A stretch of 9,632 nucleotides of DNA from NCBI GenBank assembly GCA_049609065.1, contig JBMYYE010000094.1:1-9632 (forward strand), in the 5' to 3' direction. Below the pieces are notes generated by a model. The model was not told the DNA's origin. It did not search any database and was given only the letters and a program-made list of their open reading frames with translations. The DNA is from JBMYYE01 sp049609065. Its GTDB lineage: Bacteria > Pseudomonadota > Alphaproteobacteria > Rhodobacterales > Rhodobacteraceae. The translations under genes and the position numbers were made by a program. Shown here piece by piece: positions 6,358-9,632 of this stretch. The first letter of the stretch is position 1. Each line of letters starts with the position of its first letter.

Positions 6358-7040
6358 ACCTTGAAAACGCGCTCTTGGAGCTTAAAACCGCCGGAAACCC
6401 CAAAAAGGCGGAAGAACTCGCACGTCACCACAAAGTGGATCGTGTCTATTTGGGCATCGCCAATCCCGTTCTTGATGAAATGTGCCGCAACTGGCGTCAA
6501 GAGTTGACGCTTGATGCACGTGTTGAGCTCGCAAGCGACCTTTGGAACACTGACATTCATGAGGCCCGCATCGCGGCAGCAAAGCTCCTCACACAGGCGC
6601 GTATTGCGAAAGATGATGCCGTTTGGGCGTTGATCCAATCATGGGTCGAGGATCTGGATACGGCCGCGATCGCAGATCAAGTCTGCACCGCAGGGCAAAA
6701 ACGGCTTTTGGCAGATCCAAGCCGCTTTGATACCGTGGAAACATGGACGCAATCTGATTATCCATGGATTAAGCGTTCAGCCCTTGCCATGACCAAGCCA
6801 TGGGCCAAGAAAAACCATCTCAAAGCAGAGGATATTACCTTGCGCGACCGCGTTTTGGCCTGGGCTGCAGATTTTGCCACGGATCACACACGGTTGATCC
6901 AAAATGCAATCACAGATTGGCTATCTGACCTGTCGCGTCACGACGCCGCCCGCGTAGAGGCCTTCCTTGATGCGCATGGTGAACTACTCAAACCTTATGC
7001 GCTGCGCGATACGCTCCATCACCTCAAAAAGGCGCGTTAA
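6354..7040 (+). CDS. AlkD-like DNA alkylation repair protein (HEAT-like repeats)
   Basis: 228-residue all-helical protein of the DNA alkylation repair (AlkD/AlkC) family, whose characterised members are glycosylases that release N3- and N7-alkylated purines. Repeated helix pairs carry family-like segments DLWNTDIHEARIAAAKLL (62-79), ALIQSWVEDLDTAAIADQV (92-110), DYPWIKRSALAMTKPW (135-150) and LIQNAITDWLSDLSRHDAA (181-199). Asp102 and Arg141 line up with the Asp113 and Arg148 that I recall for Bacillus cereus AlkD, but the two tryptophans (109 and 187) appear replaced by Val98 and Asp188, with a tryptophan displaced by one position in each case (Trp97, Trp189). Glycosylase activity is therefore uncertain. 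The ATG overlaps the glmS stop (ATGA) and no strong Shine-Dalgarno is seen, so translation is probably coupled to glmS. The stop overlaps that of the convergent acyl-CoA synthetase gene. Confidence 0.82.
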   Translation: MNLENALLELKTAGNPKKAEELARHHKVDRVYLGIANPVLDEMCRNWRQELTLDARVELASDLWNTDIHEARIAAAKLLTQARIAKDDAVWALIQSWVEDLDTAAIADQVCTAGQKRLLADPSRFDTVETWTQSDYPWIKRSALAMTKPWAKKNHLKAEDITLRDRVLAWAADFATDHTRLIQNAITDWLSDLSRHDAARVEAFLDAHGELLKPYALRDTLHHLKKAR

Positions 7041-7049
7041 AGCGCCTTT
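7028..7049. terminator. Probable bidirectional intrinsic terminator across the convergent stop codons
   Basis: Perfect 8-bp inverted repeat AAAGGCGC (7028-7035) / GCGCCTTT (7042-7049) with a 6-base loop GTTAAA that holds the stop codons of both convergent genes. On the minus strand the stem ends in five T residues, a reasonable rho-independent terminator for the acyl-CoA synthetase gene. On the plus strand only three T residues follow, so termination of the glmU-glmS-alkD-like unit may be weaker. Confidence 0.65.
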
Positions 7050-8647
7050 AGGTCCCGCCTAAGGACCTTACCCGTTGCCGTCATCGGTAGGGCTGCGATT
7101 TGCACAACTTCACGCGGGGCGACATGCGGGGAAATGCGCGCTTTGACCAACGCGATGAGCGCCTCTTCCATCCCCTCCCATGAGGCCCCGCCGCGCAAAA
7201 CGATGAAGGCCTTGATCCGCTCCGTGCGCTCAAGATCGGGGATACCCACCACGGCCGCGTTCACCACATCCTCATGGGTGATCAAGCACTCCTCAATTTC
7301 CGCTGGACCAACCCGGTAGCCCGCAGACGTAATCACATCATCCGCGCGCGCCGAAAACCGGATATAGCCATCCGCATCCATCTGTCCCATATCCCCCGTC
7401 AAAAGCCACGGCCCGCGGAATTTTTGTGTGGTTTCATCAGGCTTATTCAAATAACGCAACATCATGATCGGGTTGGGGGATTTCACCGCAATTTCCCCAA
7501 TTTGACCTGTGGGGCATTCAGCGCCGTTTTCATCTAAAATCGCGATGTCAAAGCCGGGTGTGGCCCGCCCAATCGTTCCTGCTTTTTGCGCGCCAATTTG
7601 CGCACAGGATGTTACGGAGAGATTGCATTCCGTTTGCCCATAAAGTTCGTTGATCGGCGCGCCAAGCACCTCTTTCGCCCATGCCTGTAACGCATCGCCC
7701 AAGGCTTCGCCGCCTGAAGAAATAGAACGCAGCTTGATCTCTTTAGGCGCTTTGGCCCGTCGCATCACCTTGAGCGCAGTGGGGGGCAAAAACAAATTTT
7801 TCAACTGATATCTATCAATCAATTCAAACGTATAGTCGGGATCAAATTTCCGCATGCGGCACGATAATTGGGACACACCGTGATAAAGGCACGGCATCGC
7901 CATATCCATAAGCCCGCCTATCCACGCCCAATCCGCAGGGGTCCAGCCACGATCCCCATCTTGGGGAAAAAAGCCCAAGGAAATTTCAACCGTTGGCAAA
8001 TGCCCAATGAGAAACCGGTGGGCATGAAGCACGCCTTTGGGGCTGCCTGTGGTGCCTGATGTGTAGATCAAAACGGCGGGATCATCCGCGTGTGTGCGCA
8101 GCGGCGAAAACGCATCAACAGGATGAGAATAGGCATCCGAAAAATGCGCCGCCCCGTCACAAGGCGTCGTTGTGTAAATCCACGCAAGTTCAGGGAGCTT
8201 GGCACGGATCGCAGCCACTTTTGGCAGGTTTTCCTCATCCGTCACCACACATTTTGCAGCACTATCCAACAGGCGGTAAGCCAAAGCATCTTCGCCAAAT
8301 AACACAAAAAGCGGGAGGGCAATCGCCCCCAATTTATAAGCGGCAAAATGTGCGATCAACACCTCAGGCGATTGCGATAGTAAAATCGCCACCACATCAC
8401 CTTTGCCAATGCCTTTTTCACGCCAATGCGCCGCGAGCGCCGTTGATTTTTCCTCCAATTCGCCAAAACTATGTCGGGTTTCCTCGCCGGCCCCATCCAC
8501 ATGGATGAGCGCCAAACGATCTGGATCATGGCGCGCCCAACGGCTCACACAGGCTTCGGCCATGTTGAAAAATGGCGGAATATCCCAGTGAAACTCTGCG
8601 CGAAGCTGATCCCAAGTCTCAGCCGGTTGAATAAGTCGTGTGTCCAT
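7037..8647 (-). CDS. AMP-forming acyl-CoA synthetase (medium-chain / acetyl-CoA-synthetase-like)
   Basis: 536-residue ANL-superfamily ligase that activates a carboxylic acid to the acyl-adenylate with ATP and then transfers it to CoA. Motifs in order: P-loop YTSGTTGSPKG (195-205), GWTPADWAWIGG (234-245), FLPPTALK (286-293), SSGGEAL (310-316), the adenylate-binding YGQTE (336-340), LLTGD with Asp419, the hinge segment around RADDVITSAGYRVGP (434-448) and Lys527 in TATGKVLRRDL, the catalytic lysine. All key residues are present. The pattern resembles medium-chain or acetyl-CoA-synthetase-like enzymes common in alphaproteobacteria; the acid used cannot be read from sequence. The ATG at 8647 has GGAGG 4 nt upstream; an upstream in-frame start at 8695 would add 16 residues that resemble leader sequence. 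The gene is divergent from moaA and convergent with, and overlapping, the AlkD-like gene. Confidence 0.9.
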   Translation of the reverse strand: MDTRLIQPAETWDQLRAEFHWDIPPFFNMAEACVSRWARHDPDRLALIHVDGAGEETRHSFGELEEKSTALAAHWREKGIGKGDVVAILLSQSPEVLIAHFAAYKLGAIALPLFVLFGEDALAYRLLDSAAKCVVTDEENLPKVAAIRAKLPELAWIYTTTPCDGAAHFSDAYSHPVDAFSPLRTHADDPAVLIYTSGTTGSPKGVLHAHRFLIGHLPTVEISLGFFPQDGDRGWTPADWAWIGGLMDMAMPCLYHGVSQLSCRMRKFDPDYTFELIDRYQLKNLFLPPTALKVMRRAKAPKEIKLRSISSGGEALGDALQAWAKEVLGAPINELYGQTECNLSVTSCAQIGAQKAGTIGRATPGFDIAILDENGAECPTGQIGEIAVKSPNPIMMLRYLNKPDETTQKFRGPWLLTGDMGQMDADGYIRFSARADDVITSAGYRVGPAEIEECLITHEDVVNAAVVGIPDLERTERIKAFIVLRGGASWEGMEEALIALVKARISPHVAPREVVQIAALPMTATGKVLRRDLKAL

Positions 8648-8739
8648 TGATCCTCCGTTCTCGTGAGATGAGCACATTGTGATCACTTTCGTCAACGCAT
8701 TCGCTTGTGGTCCAGACGCAACGGAATTAGGGTGACGGC
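8648..8739. other. Divergent acyl-CoA synthetase/moaA intergenic region
   Basis: This 92-bp region separates two divergent starts. A minus-strand TTGACG (8695-8690) could be a -35 box, but no good -10 box stands at the right distance. An 8-bp palindrome GTGATCAC lies at 8679-8686, upstream of both genes. I see no molybdenum cofactor riboswitch; the space is too short for one. Plus-strand promoter not identified. Confidence 0.35.
8652..8656 (-). promoter_or_regulatory. Ribosome binding site of the acyl-CoA synthetase gene
   Basis: Minus-strand GGAGG, the strongest Shine-Dalgarno in the window, 4 nt before the ATG at 8647. It decides against the longer reading frame that begins at 8695. Confidence 0.7.
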
Positions 8740-9632
8740 ATGGAAAACACCCCCGCTATTGGCGCATTGCCAAAACTCATCGATCCTTTCGCACGCGAGA
8801 TCAACTATCTGCGCCTGTCGGTGACGGATCGTTGCGATTTTCGCTGTGTCTATTGCATGACTGAAAATATGCAATTTTTGCCCAAGCGCGATCTCTTGAC
8901 CCATGAAGAACTCGATCGTTTGTGCACCGCCTTTATCGATATGGGGGTTGAAAAACTTCGGATTACGGGCGGCGAACCCTTGGTGCGGCGCGGGCTCATG
9001 GGGTTCATGCGCGCCATGAAGCGTCACCTCGATAGTGGGGCGCTCAAGGAACTGGCGATTACAACAAACGGATCACAGCTTGCGACCTTTGCCGAGGAAC
9101 TCGTTAAATGCGGTGTGAAACGGGTGAACGTGTCATTAGATACGCTCAACGGTGACAAATTTGCACGCGTGACACGGTGGGGGCGCCTCACCCAAGTGGT
9201 GCGCGGGATCGAAGCGGCACGCGCGGCAGGGCTTCGGGTGAAAATCAATGCGGTTGCCCTCAAAGGGTTCAACGAAGAGGAGCTTTTTGATCTCATTGAA
9301 TGGTGCGCGCGCGATGATATGGACATCACTTTCATCGAAGTCATGCCCATGGGGGATATGGGTGAAACCGAACGTATCGGGCAATATTGGGCGCTTACTG
9401 AATTGCGTGAAGAGCTTGAAACGCGCTATAAGCTCACGGATATTCCTGAAAAAACGGGCGGGCCTGCGCGCTATGTGCGGATCGAAGAAACAGGGCAGAA
9501 AGTCGGGTTTATCACGCCTTTATCCCATAATTTCTGCGAAAGCTGTAACCGCGTGCGCGTGACGTGTACGGGTGAGATTTACACCTGTTTGGGACAAGAA
9601 GGCCATATGGACCTGCGCCCTGCCCTTCGCAA
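8740..9632 (+). CDS. moaA: GTP 3',8-cyclase MoaA, N-terminal 297 residues (3' end beyond window)
   Basis: Radical SAM enzyme that converts GTP to 3',8-cyclo-7,8-dihydro-GTP, the first step of molybdenum cofactor synthesis, together with MoaC. The frame is open from the ATG at 8740 to the window end and gives 297 of an expected 330-340 residues. The radical SAM cluster motif is CDFRCVYC, with Cys32, Cys36 and Cys39. SAM-binding TGGEP is at 76-80, and TTNG (108-111) and SLDTL (132-136) follow. The second, substrate-binding 4Fe-4S site is C-x2-C-x13-C with Cys266, Cys269 and Cys283, and NRVR (270-273) is the GTP-contacting segment. The terminal Gly-Gly falls outside the window. The start is the first ATG after an in-frame TAG at 8728-8730, with AGGGTGA a few bases upstream. 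It is divergent from the acyl-CoA synthetase gene. Confidence 0.96.
   Translation, partial: MENTPAIGALPKLIDPFAREINYLRLSVTDRCDFRCVYCMTENMQFLPKRDLLTHEELDRLCTAFIDMGVEKLRITGGEPLVRRGLMGFMRAMKRHLDSGALKELAITTNGSQLATFAEELVKCGVKRVNVSLDTLNGDKFARVTRWGRLTQVVRGIEAARAAGLRVKINAVALKGFNEEELFDLIEWCARDDMDITFIEVMPMGDMGETERIGQYWALTELREELETRYKLTDIPEKTGGPARYVRIEETGQKVGFITPLSHNFCESCNRVRVTCTGEIYTCLGQEGHMDLRPALR

Noticed and set aside
8648..8695. Upstream start that lengthens the acyl-CoA synthetase by 16 residues
   Set aside because: GGAGG directly before the ATG at 8647 marks the real start, and it would lie inside the coding region otherwise.

Overview
The window looks like ordinary chromosomal DNA of an alphaproteobacterium, most likely Rhodobacterales. 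I base this on the protein sequences (isovaleryl-CoA dehydrogenase, GlmU, GlmS, an AlkD-like protein and an acyl-CoA synthetase, all in the style of that order), the moderate GC content and the very tight gene packing. This is recognition from memory, not a database result. I see no transposase, integrase, phage gene, tRNA, rRNA, CRISPR array or large repeat.

Layout from left to right. (1) Positions 1-838, minus strand: the N-terminal 279 residues of an isovaleryl-CoA dehydrogenase (leucine catabolism), whose 3' end lies outside the window. (2) Positions 839-1050: a divergent intergenic region with a plausible minus-strand promoter and a cluster of three GTTCA/TGAAC half-sites at its start region. 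(3) Positions 1051-2367, plus strand: an MmgE/PrpD-family protein of unknown substrate. (4) Positions 2364-3035, minus strand: a HAD phosphatase of the phosphoglycolate phosphatase (Gph) type, whose stop codon overlaps that of the MmgE/PrpD gene. (5) Positions 3179-7040, plus strand: a tightly coupled unit of glmU, glmS and an AlkD-like DNA alkylation repair protein, with 1-bp and 4-bp overlaps. (6) Positions 7037-8647, minus strand: an AMP-forming acyl-CoA synthetase, again overlapping its convergent neighbour at the stop codon; a strong hairpin sits across this overlap. (7) Positions 8740-9632, plus strand: moaA (molybdenum cofactor synthesis), cut off by the window end after 297 codons.

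How the genes work together: GlmS makes glucosamine-6-phosphate and GlmU makes UDP-N-acetylglucosamine from glucosamine-1-phosphate, so the central unit supplies precursors for peptidoglycan and lipopolysaccharide. Isovaleryl-CoA dehydrogenase and the acyl-CoA synthetase belong to acyl-CoA metabolism but are not adjacent. Gph and the AlkD-like protein flank the glm genes and could both have a DNA-damage housekeeping role, but that link is inference.

I did not find a convincing previously undescribed system. The points most worth a second look are the stacked half-sites at the isovaleryl-CoA dehydrogenase promoter, the two convergent gene pairs that share palindromic stop tetranucleotides (one inside an apparent bidirectional terminator), and the AlkD-like protein that seems to lack the two active-site tryptophans of characterised AlkD.
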